The notes below the pieces were generated by a model. It was not told where the DNA came from and searched no databases. It was given only the letters and a program-made list of their open reading frames with translations. From assembly GCA_947576945.1 (NCBI GenBank), contig CANPTH010000008.1, forward strand, positions 1 to 64,000: 64,000 nt of DNA. Direction: 5' to 3'. Position 1 is the first letter of the stretch. The number at the start of each line of letters is the position of its first letter. Positions 32,597 to 41,978 of this stretch are shown piece by piece. The stretch comes from an uncultured Lachnospiraceae bacterium. GTDB lineage: Bacteria > Bacillota > Clostridia > Lachnospirales > Lachnospiraceae. The translations under genes were made by a program, and so were the position numbers.

Positions 32597-33286
32597 ATGA
32601 GTAAAATTTTAATCGTGGAGGACGAGGAAGCAATCGCTGATCTGGAGAAAGATTATCTTGAGTTGAGTGATTTCGAAGTCACGATCGAAAATACCGGTGA
32701 TAAAGGGCTGGAGACGGCGATGGCTGGAGAGTTCGATCTGGTGATCCTGGATCTGATGCTGCCCGGTATGGACGGATTCGAGGTATGCAGGAAAATACGC
32801 GAGGAGAAGAATATTCCGATCATCATGGTGTCTGCCAAAAAGGACGATATCGACAAGATCAGGGGGCTGGGACTCGGCGCTGACGATTACATGACGAAAC
32901 CTTTCAGCCCTTCGGAGCTTGTGGCCAGGGTTAAGGCCCATATGGCGCGTTATGACAGGCTGGTGGGCAGCAGCCAGAAGGTCAACGACATCATTGAGAT
33001 CAGGGGCCTTAAGATTGATAAGACGGCCAGACGGGTTTACGTGGACGGCGAGGAGCGGATCTTTACCACGAAGGAATTTGATCTGCTGACATTCCTTGCG
33101 GAGAATCCCAATCATGTGTACTCCAAGGAAGAACTGTTCCGGGAGATCTGGGATATGGATTCCATCGGCGATATCGCCACGGTGACGGTGCATATTAAGA
33201 AGATAAGGGAAAAGATTGAATTTGAGACCGCCAAACCTCAGTATATCGAGACCATCTGGGGCGTCGGCTATCGGTTTAAGGTTTGA
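32597..33286 (+). CDS. OmpR-family response regulator
   Basis: 229 residues from ATG 32597 (AAAGGGTG upstream); the track's start adds 32 unlikely residues. The receiver has 'VEDEEAI', phospho-acceptor 'LVILDLMLPGMDG', 'MVSAKK' and 'YMTKPFSPSEL'. The winged-helix effector ends with 'TVTVHIKKIREKIE' and 'YIETIWGVGYRFKV', typical of PhoB/OmpR. Cotranscribed with the upstream kinase. The stimulus and targets are not evident. Confidence 0.93.
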   Translation: MSKILIVEDEEAIADLEKDYLELSDFEVTIENTGDKGLETAMAGEFDLVILDLMLPGMDGFEVCRKIREEKNIPIIMVSAKKDDIDKIRGLGLGADDYMTKPFSPSELVARVKAHMARYDRLVGSSQKVNDIIEIRGLKIDKTARRVYVDGEERIFTTKEFDLLTFLAENPNHVYSKEELFREIWDMDSIGDIATVTVHIKKIREKIEFETAKPQYIETIWGVGYRFKV

Positions 33287-33358
33287 TTTATGGCGGTAAA
33301 CCGCGGGGCATGAACAGAAAACCTTCAGAATGTGGGGAAGCAGGAAAGCAGAGATCAT

Positions 33359-34216
33359 ATGAATCATAAGAGGATTCTGTACGAGGATCAGGATATTATA
33401 GTGTGTCACAAGGCGGCCGGAATTGCCACGCAGACTGCCAGGATCGGACAGGCGGACATGGTGAGTGAGATCGCCAATTATCTGTCGCGGGCAGGGAAGA
33501 ATGCTGCGCGAAGTCTGCATGGCAGCAGGGGATCGCAGCCCTACGTCGGGGTTATCCATCGTCTTGACCAGCCTGTGGAAGGGGTGCTGGTTCTGGCGAA
33601 GCATAAGAAAGCCGCTGCCAGGCTGAGCAGACAGATTGCGGAGGATGAGACGGAGAAATATTACTACGCCATAGTCTGCGGCCAGGGATATGAGAAGCAG
33701 GGCGATCTGGAAGACTACCTTTTGAAAGACGGCAGAACCAATACTTCGTCTGTGGTGTCACCGGAAGTAAAGGATGCGCGGCTGGCACGGCTGCATTATG
33801 AGATCCTGGCTGAGCAGGACGCTCCAGCAGCTGCAGGGGCTGCGGAAGACGGTGAAGGATACCATGAAGGGCATGGAAGCGGAGACGGCGTTGAAGGATC
33901 TGAAGAAAGCGAAACCGGAGGGAGGAAGCTGGCGCTTGCCAGGATCCGTCTGTATAGCGGCAGACATCATCAGATCCGTGTGCAGATGCGCCATGCGGGT
34001 ATGAGTCTGTTAGGGGACTATAAATATGCCGATGCGCAGACGATCAGAATTTCAAAGCAGCTGCAGGTGAAAGAAGTGGCGCTGTGCGCCTGCCGGCTTT
34101 CTTTTTTGCATCCGGAGAGCGGAAGAAGGATGGATTTTCGGATCAGGCCGGAAGGGAAGAGCTTTCAGGCGGAAGAATTTCTACGGGAAATTCAGAAAGA
34201 AATAAATGATGCCTGA
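33359..34216 (+). CDS. RluA-family pseudouridine synthase
   Basis: 285 residues. 'GVIHRLDQPVEGVLVLAKHKKA' contains the catalytic Asp of the HRLD motif. 'GRHHQIRVQMRHAG' and 'LLGDYKYAD' are further family motifs. It would isomerise uridines in rRNA or tRNA; the target is not predictable. There is no S4 domain. A ~35-residue Gly/Glu/Ala-rich insert ('EDGEGYHEGHGSGDGVEGSE') interrupts the catalytic domain before the RVQMRH motif, which is unusual. The Thr-Ser usually found after the HRLD core is Pro-Val here. Confidence 0.85.
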   Translation: MNHKRILYEDQDIIVCHKAAGIATQTARIGQADMVSEIANYLSRAGKNAARSLHGSRGSQPYVGVIHRLDQPVEGVLVLAKHKKAAARLSRQIAEDETEKYYYAIVCGQGYEKQGDLEDYLLKDGRTNTSSVVSPEVKDARLARLHYEILAEQDAPAAAGAAEDGEGYHEGHGSGDGVEGSEESETGGRKLALARIRLYSGRHHQIRVQMRHAGMSLLGDYKYADAQTIRISKQLQVKEVALCACRLSFLHPESGRRMDFRIRPEGKSFQAEEFLREIQKEINDA

Positions 34217-34285
34217 AACCAATTCTATTCGTATAATGCCCGCAAAATGAAACATAATAAAAGAAAGAAAACTATAAGATCAGGA

Positions 34286-34318
34286 GAAGCAGAGACAGTA
34301 AATTTCTGCTTCTTTTTC
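34286..34318 (+). terminator. Terminator after the pseudouridine synthase gene
   Basis: AGAAGCAGA and TCTGCTTCT form a 9-base stem followed by TTTTT. Confidence 0.8.
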
Positions 34319-34365
34319 AATGCGTTCAATATTGAAAATGGGTGTTGAGAAAGGTACATGGCTGG

Positions 34366-35400
34366 ATGATAGAGAAGAGCAATACATTTTGGGACAATAA
34401 GCTGATCCGGATGAGTGTGGTCTGTGTCGGCGTGTGGTTTTTCTTTCGTTTTCTTTTTACGCTGGTGGCGCCTTTTATCCTGGCCTTTCTGCTGATCACG
34501 TTATGCTATCCGCTGCTGGAACGTATCCAGAGACGGATTCCTGTCAAAAAGAAATTTCTTGCGCTTGGGATTATCCTTCCGCTTTTTCTGCTGGTAGTGG
34601 CTGCTCTGTGGATTGTGGCGCTGTTGGGCGGCAGGCAGCTGGAAGGGCTTCCGGCTTTCTGCACGCAGGTGGGACAGCAGCTGGAGTTCTTCTTTCACAG
34701 ATGCTGCGGTGGACTGGACGGGAAGTTCGGCTGGGACGGACAGCAGATTGAGACGTATCTGATTGAGCAGATGACGGTGGTCATGGAAAACGTGCAGATA
34801 CAGGTGGTGCCGCAGATCCTGTCCTCCTCCTACAGCTGCTTCAAGGGAATCTTTGCAGCGGTGGGATTTCTGGCGATCACGTGTATCGCGGTGTTTTTGA
34901 TGGAAAAGGAATATGCGGGACTGGTGGATCAGCTCAAGAGATCTACGGAACTGAGTCTTGTCTGGTCCGTGGTGGAGGGGGTCTTATCTTATATCATAAC
35001 CTTTATCAGGGCGCAGGGAGTGATCCTGCTTATTATCAGCATTCTGTGCGCTACAGCGTTGGGCATCGCCGGAATTCCCGGGGGCATTCTGTTCGGGCTG
35101 CTGGCAGGTTTCCTGGATATGCTGCCCTTTATCGGTACGGGAATCGTGCTGGTGCCGCTGTCTGCCTGGCAGCTGTTGAACGGAGAATATGTGCGGATGA
35201 CGGTATGCCTGATTCTGTACGGAGTGTGTATCGTGACCAGAGAACTGCTGGAGCCGAAGCTGATCGGTAAGAGGATCGGCATCGCACCGGTTTTCATGCT
35301 GCTTGCCGTCTATGCCGGAGTGAAGCTGTTTGGTGTGGGCGGGATTGTCAAAGGACCGCTGGCGCTGATCGTAATCTATGAAATATGGAAGCGGGAATAA
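34366..35400 (+). CDS. AI-2E family transporter-like membrane protein
   Basis: About 344 residues; the start is uncertain (TTG 34342 or ATG 34366, the latter with AGAAAGGT at a workable distance). There are seven to eight membrane segments. The first half has 'LVAPFILAFLLITLCYPLLERIQRRIP' and the second 'GIPGGILFGLLAGFLDMLPFIGTGIVLVPLSAWQLL' plus 'EPKLIGKRIGIAPVFMLLAVYAGVKLFG', the AI-2E/PerM family signature. Similar proteins are annotated YtvI in spore formers. The substrate is unknown; some relatives export AI-2 or exchange ions. Confidence 0.85.
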   Translation: MIEKSNTFWDNKLIRMSVVCVGVWFFFRFLFTLVAPFILAFLLITLCYPLLERIQRRIPVKKKFLALGIILPLFLLVVAALWIVALLGGRQLEGLPAFCTQVGQQLEFFFHRCCGGLDGKFGWDGQQIETYLIEQMTVVMENVQIQVVPQILSSSYSCFKGIFAAVGFLAITCIAVFLMEKEYAGLVDQLKRSTELSLVWSVVEGVLSYIITFIRAQGVILLIISILCATALGIAGIPGGILFGLLAGFLDMLPFIGTGIVLVPLSAWQLLNGEYVRMTVCLILYGVCIVTRELLEPKLIGKRIGIAPVFMLLAVYAGVKLFGVGGIVKGPLALIVIYEIWKRE

Positions 35401-35472
35401 CGTTTGACGAAGAAGAGGCAATAGATTATGATAAAATATAGATTCAGATTGTAGAGAGAATGGTATGGTAAA

Positions 35473-37134
35473 TTGAAAGATAAAATCTGCAGGAGTATTC
35501 TTACAGCGTACTTTTTTATAATGGCAGTCGTGTATCCTTTGTATGCACCGGGAGGATATTTGCAGATTGGGGAGGTTAAGTACTATTTCTTCCGGAATGT
35601 GACGCTGGTTACGTTGGCGGCCCTGTGCGTGGTTGTCGTGCCTGCTGCTCTGGCGGGCCGGGACAGAAACCGGATTGTCAGGCTGTACCGTCAGATGTCA
35701 GTTACAGACTGGTGCGTGTACGGGTACTGTCTGGCGGTGATGCTGTCTTATCTGTGTTGTGCCTATAAGGAAACTGCACTGTGGGGAGCAGAGGGCTGGT
35801 ATATGGGTGTTGTGAGCCAGCTTATGTTTGTGCTTCTCTATTTTTTCTTCTCGCGCTGGTTTTGTTGTAAAGACAGTGCCTTTGCGGCGGGCGGATACGG
35901 GAAAACAGGAGCCGGTATTGTGGAAGCTGGAGATGGGGCGGCAGATGGCAGCGCTGAAGCGGGAAGATGGGTGGGACTCTGGCTGTTTACTTCAGCGATA
36001 GTCTTCCTTCTGGGGATAAGCAATCGTTACTCTGTCTATCCGATCGCGATGGAAGGGCAGACCGAAACTTTTATCTCTACTCTGGGAAATATTAACTGGT
36101 TTTGCGGATACTGGTCGGTGACGGCGCCCATCGGGATCACTCTTTATTGGTGCGGCAGAAGAGGTTTGATCCGGGCGCTGCTGGGGGCATACAGTTTTCT
36201 GGCAATGTTATCAGGCATCACGCAGGGGAGTAACAGCGCATATCTTGTTTATCTGTTTATGGTTACCGCATTCTTTGTTTTCTCATGGCGGGACAGGAAG
36301 AAGCTGTACCGTTTTCTGGAACTGGGCATGCTTTTCGGGTCAGCCTGTCAGGTTGGGAGGCTTCTGCAGAAACTGCCGGGGTTTACCTATAATTATTGGA
36401 ATGGCCAGCCAGAGGAAAATCGCGGGATTACGGGTATATTGATCGGTAACAATACCGGGGCAGGCATTCTGTTTCTGCTGGCAGGCTGTTATATAGCGGT
36501 TCGCATGCTGGATAAGAGCGGCAGGCTCAGGCCTGACGGAGGGAGGCGGCTGCGGGGTATCCTGATTGCAGCGGCGATTGGCGGTTGTCTTGGAAGCTTC
36601 CTTCTGCTGACCAATGACGGGGTCGTGTCTTTTTGGAAAATGGGAGTTTCCATGGAAAGTGACGGTTATCTGAAAGTGATTCCGGATGACGATTGGGGGA
36701 ATGGCAGAGGCGCCGCATGGAACTGCGGTGTGAATGCCTACAGAGAAATGGATTCTTTGCATAAGATTGTCGGCGCAGGGCCGGACTGCTTTGCGGATTA
36801 CATCTATGATGTGCCGAAACTGGCGGAAAGAATGGGGGATGAATTTGCAAATCAAAGGCTGACCAATGCCCATAACGAGTGGCTGACGGTTTTGATCAAT
36901 ACAGGAGCGCTGGGGCTTTTGTGTTATGTGGGGATTTATGCGACGGCCATTATGCGATTTGCGAAACGGGCAGGAAGGAAGCCTCTTTTATGCGCATGTG
37001 CAATGGCATTGTCAGCGTATATAGTACATAATATGGTCAGTTTTCAACAGATTTTAAGTACACCTTATATTTTCATTGTGTTGGGGATCGGCGAGGGACT
37101 GGTCAGAGAAGACGGAGACATCACAGGTGAGTAA
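35473..37134 (+). CDS. O-antigen ligase/Wzy-like membrane protein 1
   Basis: 553 residues with about 12 membrane segments. The start at TTG 35473 is weakly supported; the first in-frame ATG is 16 codons later. 'WGNGRGAAWNCGVNAYREM' and 'GAGPDCFADYIY', then 'LTNAHNEWLTVLINTGALGLLCYVG', match the Wzy_C loop of O-antigen ligases and polymerases. It should act at the outer face of the membrane on lipid-linked glycans or related envelope polymers. Its sequence and layout are clearly paralogous to the next gene, which overlaps it by 8 bases. Confidence 0.8.
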   Translation: MKDKICRSILTAYFFIMAVVYPLYAPGGYLQIGEVKYYFFRNVTLVTLAALCVVVVPAALAGRDRNRIVRLYRQMSVTDWCVYGYCLAVMLSYLCCAYKETALWGAEGWYMGVVSQLMFVLLYFFFSRWFCCKDSAFAAGGYGKTGAGIVEAGDGAADGSAEAGRWVGLWLFTSAIVFLLGISNRYSVYPIAMEGQTETFISTLGNINWFCGYWSVTAPIGITLYWCGRRGLIRALLGAYSFLAMLSGITQGSNSAYLVYLFMVTAFFVFSWRDRKKLYRFLELGMLFGSACQVGRLLQKLPGFTYNYWNGQPEENRGITGILIGNNTGAGILFLLAGCYIAVRMLDKSGRLRPDGGRRLRGILIAAAIGGCLGSFLLLTNDGVVSFWKMGVSMESDGYLKVIPDDDWGNGRGAAWNCGVNAYREMDSLHKIVGAGPDCFADYIYDVPKLAERMGDEFANQRLTNAHNEWLTVLINTGALGLLCYVGIYATAIMRFAKRAGRKPLLCACAMALSAYIVHNMVSFQQILSTPYIFIVLGIGEGLVREDGDITGE

Positions 37135-38767
37135 TAAATTAAGTAAAAAAGCCGGAAAAAAGCGTGAACGAACGAAAACGGACGTTTTACATAGGGAAGC
37201 CATGAAGAAGATCATGGAATATGTGCTGGCGGCGGCGATGCTGGTTCTATGTATTGTGGTACCGTTGTACGCCAGGGATGGGTATCACAGGATCGGGAAT
37301 GCAAAGTTTGAGGCGTATCGCAGGATCATGATTGGCAGTTTCAGTGTGCTTCTGATTTTGGCGGCAGTGTATCTTATTTATTGTATGATTACAGGTCTTT
37401 TCCATGGCCTGCAGGATATGGAGAAGGGTACAGGCCAATCTGTCTGCCGACAGCTGTCTGTCACGGATATTTTTGTGCTTGCTTATCTGGTATTGACGGG
37501 AATTTCTGTGATCTCCGGCGGATTCTACGAGGATGCGCTTTGGGGATCCGCCGGATGGAACATGGGATTTGCGTCACAGCTTAGTTTTGTTCTGTTGTAT
37601 CTGTTCCTCTCCCGATTTGGAAAATATTATCGTGTGGTTCTCAGCGTGCTTTGTATAGTGGCGGCAGCAGTATTCTGCATTGGTATTCTGCACAGGCTGA
37701 TGATTGATCCTGTCGGATTCTATGATGGGCTGACGTATGAGCAGAAAGCGCAGTTTCTGTCTACGCTGGGCCAGGCGACGTGGTATGCGTCCTTTCTGAT
37801 TGTGCTGCTGCCGGTAGGGATGGGAGTATTTCTTTTTACGGAATATAGAAAGTGGAGAACTGTCTTCGGCATCTATATGCTGATTGGGTTTTGTACACTG
37901 GTGACGCAGAACAGCGACAGCGCTTATTTTGCGCTGGTGGGTATGTTTCTCGTCTTTTTTATGGTATCCTGTGAAAGGAGAGAGACATTGCGCCGTTTTA
38001 TGGCAGCATTGGCGATGTTTTTTGCAGCGGGGAAAGTTATGGGGCTGCTTATGCGGATAAGGCCAAATCCGGAGCTGGAACCGGACTTTGTCACGGAACT
38101 GATGTGGCATTCCGGATTGACATGGGGGCTGCTGGCAATCTGTCTGCTGGTCATTTTGGCTCTGTCCAGGCCCGGCCGGTATCCTGTGTCTGTGATCTGC
38201 CGGGTTCGCTGGGGAGTGGCGGCTGTGCTGGCGGGGTTGATCATAATGGCAGTGGCGGTTATTTATCTGCAGAGCCAGGGAATGCTGCCGGAAGCAGTTT
38301 CCGGTGCGGCTGCAGAGATTTCCTATCTGAATTGGAACAGCGAATGGGGTAACGGCAGAGGGAGAATCTGGAAGTTTGCCTGTAAAGTAATCTCGGAAGA
38401 GAGCCTGCGCCACAGGATCTTCGGAGTAGGACCTGATTGCTTTAACAGCTATGTGACAGCGCACCACGGTGAGGAAGTGACTCTTCTGTGGGGAGAAAAA
38501 CTGCTCACCAATGCACACAATGAATGGCTGAATATGCTGATCAACGGCGGGCTGTTCGGAGCGGCAGCGTACCTGGGGATTTTTGTGTCGGCTGTCTGCA
38601 GATTTCTGCGGGACAGAAATAAAAATTATATGCTGACAGGGATTTCTGCAGCAGCGGCGGCTTATATGTGTTATAATTTTTTCTGTTATCAGCAGGTGTT
38701 GTGTACACCTTTTATATTTATTCTGATGGGAATAGGCGAGTATATTGTAAGAGAACGACAAGCGTAA
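37127..38767 (+). CDS. O-antigen ligase/Wzy-like membrane protein 2
   Basis: About 546 residues from GTG 37127, with GGAG 9 bases upstream, overlapping the previous stop; ATG 37202 is the alternative. It repeats the features of its neighbour: 'YARDGYHRIGNAKFEAYR' against 'YAPGGYLQIGEVKYYFFR', 'WGNGRGRIWKFACKVI', 'GVGPDCFNSYVTA' and 'LTNAHNEWLNMLINGGLFGAAAYLG'. This is a tandem duplication with diverged copies. There are no glycosyltransferase or Wzx genes nearby, so the substrate cannot be inferred. Confidence 0.82.
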   Translation: MSNKLSKKAGKKRERTKTDVLHREAMKKIMEYVLAAAMLVLCIVVPLYARDGYHRIGNAKFEAYRRIMIGSFSVLLILAAVYLIYCMITGLFHGLQDMEKGTGQSVCRQLSVTDIFVLAYLVLTGISVISGGFYEDALWGSAGWNMGFASQLSFVLLYLFLSRFGKYYRVVLSVLCIVAAAVFCIGILHRLMIDPVGFYDGLTYEQKAQFLSTLGQATWYASFLIVLLPVGMGVFLFTEYRKWRTVFGIYMLIGFCTLVTQNSDSAYFALVGMFLVFFMVSCERRETLRRFMAALAMFFAAGKVMGLLMRIRPNPELEPDFVTELMWHSGLTWGLLAICLLVILALSRPGRYPVSVICRVRWGVAAVLAGLIIMAVAVIYLQSQGMLPEAVSGAAAEISYLNWNSEWGNGRGRIWKFACKVISEESLRHRIFGVGPDCFNSYVTAHHGEEVTLLWGEKLLTNAHNEWLNMLINGGLFGAAAYLGIFVSAVCRFLRDRNKNYMLTGISAAAAAYMCYNFFCYQQVLCTPFIFILMGIGEYIVRERQA

Positions 38768-38827
38768 TGAAGTATCGACTGTTCGAAAAGAGACAGTTAA
38801 AAAGTTGACAGAGGAGGTAACAGGTAA

Positions 38828-39910
38828 ATGGAGGCAGTGATCAGAGAGGTTTTGCAGAAATTTTTTCCGGGGGAGGAGATCGTATCTGTCGGGCCGCACG
38901 GAAGCGGGCATATCAATCATACTTTTGCCGTGGAGACAGAGGCCGGGAAGAAATACGTTCTGCAGAAGATTAACACCGACATCTTCAAGGATGTGGAGGG
39001 GCTGATGGAGAACGTCGTGAATGTGACAGACTATCTGCGCGGACAGATCGCACAGGAGGGCGGAGATCCGGAGAGAGGGACGATGCGGGCGCTTCCGACT
39101 GTTGACGGAAAGTACTATTATAAGGATGTGGAAGGCGGCTGCTGGCGGGTTTATCTGCTGATCGATAATGTGATCTCTTTGGATCAGGCAGAGAATGAAG
39201 AGGCATTGTATGCCAGTGGACTGGCATTTGGCCGGTTTCAGGCGCAGCTGGCGGATTATCCGGCACAGACGCTGCATGAAACGATTCCTGATTTCCACAA
39301 TACGCCGAAGCGCTATCAGACATTTGAGAAGGCGGTGGAAGAAGATTGCTGTCAGAGAGCGGCATCGGCCGCCGGAGAGATCGCATTTATCAGGGCACGC
39401 AAAGTGGAAACGGAGATACTTACTGACCTGCTTAAGGCGGGAGAGCTGCCGCTGCGGCTTACCCACAATGACACGAAGCTGAATAATGTCCTTCTGGATC
39501 CTGAAACCTACGAGGCAGTCTGTATTGTAGATTTTGACACGATTATGCCGGGGCTTACGGCATATGACTTCGGGGATGCGATTCGTTTCGGCGCCAATAC
39601 GGCTGTGGAAGACGAACCGGACACAAGCCGGGTTTCCCTGTCGCTGCCGTTATATAGAGCTTATGTAAAAGGTTTTGTGGAAGGCTGCGGCGGACGTCTG
39701 ACTCCTAAGGAGATAGAGACGCTGCCTGTGGGGGCGAAAACCATTACTTTAGAGCAGGGGATCAGATTCCTCACGGATTATCTGCAGGGAGACACTTATT
39801 ACCAGACATCCAGAGAAGGACAGAATCTGGACCGCTGCCGTACACAGCTGGCGCTTGTCGCGGATATGGAGCGGAAATGGGAGCAGATGCAGATTGAAGC
39901 ACCTCACTGA
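38828..39910 (+). CDS. Phosphotransferase, N-acetylhexosamine 1-kinase-like
   Basis: 360 residues, aminoglycoside-phosphotransferase (APH) fold. The catalytic loop is 'LRLTHNDTKLNNVLLD', followed by the metal-binding 'CIVDFDTIMPGLTAYDFGDAIRFGAN', which closely resembles NahK/LnpB of bifidobacteria. NahK phosphorylates GalNAc/GlcNAc at C1 in the galacto-N-biose/lacto-N-biose pathway. A lacto-N-biose phosphorylase is not in the window, but galK and galT (the other Leloir steps) lie 12 kb downstream. GAGGAGG precedes the ATG. The exact substrate is inferred. Confidence 0.78.
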   Translation: MEAVIREVLQKFFPGEEIVSVGPHGSGHINHTFAVETEAGKKYVLQKINTDIFKDVEGLMENVVNVTDYLRGQIAQEGGDPERGTMRALPTVDGKYYYKDVEGGCWRVYLLIDNVISLDQAENEEALYASGLAFGRFQAQLADYPAQTLHETIPDFHNTPKRYQTFEKAVEEDCCQRAASAAGEIAFIRARKVETEILTDLLKAGELPLRLTHNDTKLNNVLLDPETYEAVCIVDFDTIMPGLTAYDFGDAIRFGANTAVEDEPDTSRVSLSLPLYRAYVKGFVEGCGGRLTPKEIETLPVGAKTITLEQGIRFLTDYLQGDTYYQTSREGQNLDRCRTQLALVADMERKWEQMQIEAPH

Positions 39911-39968
39911 AAGCGGTATCCCTGGGCTGAACTGTTACTGAGTTTCATCTGATCTGTGTATTTGGCGG

Positions 39969-39997
39969 TTGACAAAAAACGGTTCTACGGCTAGAAT
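39969..39997 (+). promoter_or_regulatory. Promoter of the proS T-box transcript
   Basis: Consensus TTGACA and TAGAAT are separated by exactly 17 bases, just upstream of the T-box leader. Confidence 0.8.
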
Positions 39998-40003
39998 GAA
40001 TAA

Positions 40004-40325
40004 AAACAGTTACAACAGTGACTTTTATACAGCCGATACCTTTGTTTGTTTTTATACGGGCGTTTGTGTCAGGGCAGACAGGGGTGCGGGCTGGATCAGA
40101 CGTGACGAAGAAGAGAATAGTACGGACAAGGAGCGTGGCAGAGAGAGGATCAATGGTGGAAGGTTCTTACGTGAGATGTTCGGAACCGGCCTCGGAGTCC
40201 TGTGTGAGGAGCACAGCGCAGCACCGGCGATAACGGTAAGAGAAGATGAGCGCATAGGCGTTAATTAGGGTGGTACCGCCGAGATTTCGGTCCCTTACGG
40301 GATGGAAAGCCCGGCGTTTTTTATT
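40004..40325 (+). ncRNA. T-box riboswitch leader of proS
   Basis: The T-box sequence AGGGTGGTACCGCC is at 40267. Upstream is the Stem I context: AGTA near 40118, GCAGAGAG near 40138, and GGTGGAAGG. A terminator-like segment ending GGCGTTTTTT follows at ~40312. Binding of uncharged tRNA would favour the antiterminator and switch on proS. A CCG proline codon preceded by GAA (40186-40188) is the best specifier candidate, but I could not fold the leader. The 99-codon ORF of the track here is spurious. Confidence 0.88.
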
Positions 40326-40370
40326 TCATTTTCAATCAGGAATTTGTGCCGAAGCGTCACAAATTCTGTT

Positions 40371-40452
40371 GACCGCAGAGCAGAATCGGAGTATTCTTTC
40401 GGAAAACTTCTGAATTCTGTCCGCAGCGTCAGTGTAAAACGCTTCGGAATGG
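40371..40452 (+). repeat. Start-codon-proximal dispersed repeat, copy 1
   Basis: CGCAGAGCAGAAT near its left end and GTAAAACGCTTCGGAATGG at its right end recur at 54612-54670, before an unrelated gene. Here a further GCCGAAGCGTCAC at ~40349 is the inverse of the right end. The right edge supplies part of the Shine-Dalgarno (GGAGG) of proS. Confidence 0.75.
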
Positions 40453-40460
40453 AGGAAAAA

Positions 40461-41891
40461 ATGGCTGACAGGAAATTAGTTGAAGCGATCACTTCCATGG
40501 AAGATGATTTCGCGCAGTGGTACACAGACGTGGTCAAGAAGGCGGAGCTTCTGGACTATACGAGCATTAAAGGATGCATGGTGTTTAAGCCGGCGGGATA
40601 TGCGATCTGGGAATTGATTCAGAAGCAGATGGATGATATGTTTAAGGCGACGGGAGTGCAGAACGTCTATCTGCCCATGTTTATCTCGGAAAGCCTCTTG
40701 AACAAGGAGAAAGATCATGTGGAAGGATTTGCGCCGGAAGTGGCATGGGTGACGCATGGCGGTACTCGGCCTCTTCAGGAACGGCTTTGCGTGAGACCTA
40801 CGTCCGAGACGCTTTTCTGTGATTATTATAAGAATGTGGTGCAGTCCTACCGTGATCTGCCCCAGGTGTGCAACCAGTGGTGCTCCGTTGTGCGCTGGGA
40901 GAAGGAGACGAGACCTTTCCTGCGCAGCCGTGAGTTCTTATGGCAGGAGGGTCATACCGCGCATGCTACGGCCGGGGAAGCGGAGGAAAGGACAGTGCAG
41001 ATGCTGAATGTCTACGCTGATTTCTGTGAGCAGGTGCTGGCAATCCCCGTGATCAAGGGACAGAAGACGGAGAAGGAGAAATTTGCCGGCGCTGCGGCAA
41101 CTTATACCATTGAAGCCCTGATGCATGACGGTAAGGCGCTGCAGTCCGGTACCAGCCATAACTTTGGTGACGGTTTCGCCAGGGCATTCGGTATTCAGTT
41201 TACGGATAAGGACAATACGTTAAAATATGTGCATCAGACTTCCTGGGGCGCTTCTACCCGCCTGATCGGTGCGCTTATCATGGTACATGGTGACAACTCC
41301 GGCCTGGTGCTGCCTCCCAGAATCGCACCTGTACAGATCATGATCATTCCCATCCAGCAGAAGAAGGAAGGCGTGCTGGATAAGGCGTATGAACTGCGAG
41401 ACAGGCTGAACGGTTTCCGTGTAAAAGTGGACGATGCGGACAAGAGTCCCGGCTGGAAGTTCTCGGAGCAGGAGATGCGCGGAATTCCGATCCGTGTGGA
41501 GATCGGGCCTAAAGATATCGAGGCGAACAAGTGCGTGATCTGCCGTCGTGATACGAGGGAGAAGATTGAGGTATCTCTGGATGAGCTTGAGACGAAAGCC
41601 GGAGAGATCCTGGAGAAGATGCAGACGGAAATGCTCGAGCGCGCCCGGGCGCACAGGGATGCCCATACCTATACGGCAGAGAATATGGAAGAGTTCCGCA
41701 GACTGTTTACGGAGAAGTCCGGATTCGTGAAGGCGATGTGGTGCGGGGATCAGGCATGTGAGGATAAGATCAAGGAAGAACTTGCAGTTACCAGCCGGTG
41801 TATGCCTTTTGAGCAGGAGACGATCGCGGATGTGTGTGTCTGCTGCGGCAAGCCTGCCAAGAAGATGGTTTATTGGGGAAGAGCATACTAA
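40461..41891 (+). CDS. proS: Prolyl-tRNA synthetase (archaeal/eukaryal-like type)
   Basis: 476 residues from ATG 40461 (GGAGG 6 bases upstream); the track's longer frame runs back into the T-box. Class II synthetase motifs: motif 2 '[34 protein letters not shown]' and motif 3 '[21 protein letters not shown]'. The N-terminal '[29 protein letters not shown]' and the short length without the INS editing insert identify the ProS type 3 class found in some clostridia. The C terminus has '[18 protein letters not shown]' with zinc-binding cysteines and the terminal Tyr typical of this class. Expression is governed by the T-box. Confidence 0.95.
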   Translation: MADRKLVEAITSMEDDFAQWYTDVVKKAELLDYTSIKGCMVFKPAGYAIWELIQKQMDDMFKATGVQNVYLPMFISESLLNKEKDHVEGFAPEVAWVTHGGTRPLQERLCVRPTSETLFCDYYKNVVQSYRDLPQVCNQWCSVVRWEKETRPFLRSREFLWQEGHTAHATAGEAEERTVQMLNVYADFCEQVLAIPVIKGQKTEKEKFAGAAATYTIEALMHDGKALQSGTSHNFGDGFARAFGIQFTDKDNTLKYVHQTSWGASTRLIGALIMVHGDNSGLVLPPRIAPVQIMIIPIQQKKEGVLDKAYELRDRLNGFRVKVDDADKSPGWKFSEQEMRGIPIRVEIGPKDIEANKCVICRRDTREKIEVSLDELETKAGEILEKMQTEMLERARAHRDAHTYTAENMEEFRRLFTEKSGFVKAMWCGDQACEDKIKEELAVTSRCMPFEQETIADVCVCCGKPAKKMVYWGRAY

Positions 41892-41978
41892 GCGTTTGTA
41901 TTTTTGTACGGATTGGATTAAAATGATATAAACTGCATGTTTTTGTATAAAATATAAAGTAAAGGGGTGGAAGTTGAA

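Noticed and set aside
37574-39466. 630-codon minus-strand ORF
   Set aside because: It is antisense to the O-antigen-ligase-like and NahK-like genes, both with clear motifs; there is no ribosome site.
39969-40268. 99-codon ORF upstream of proS
   Set aside because: It lies wholly within the T-box leader, has no ribosome site and no protein-like composition.
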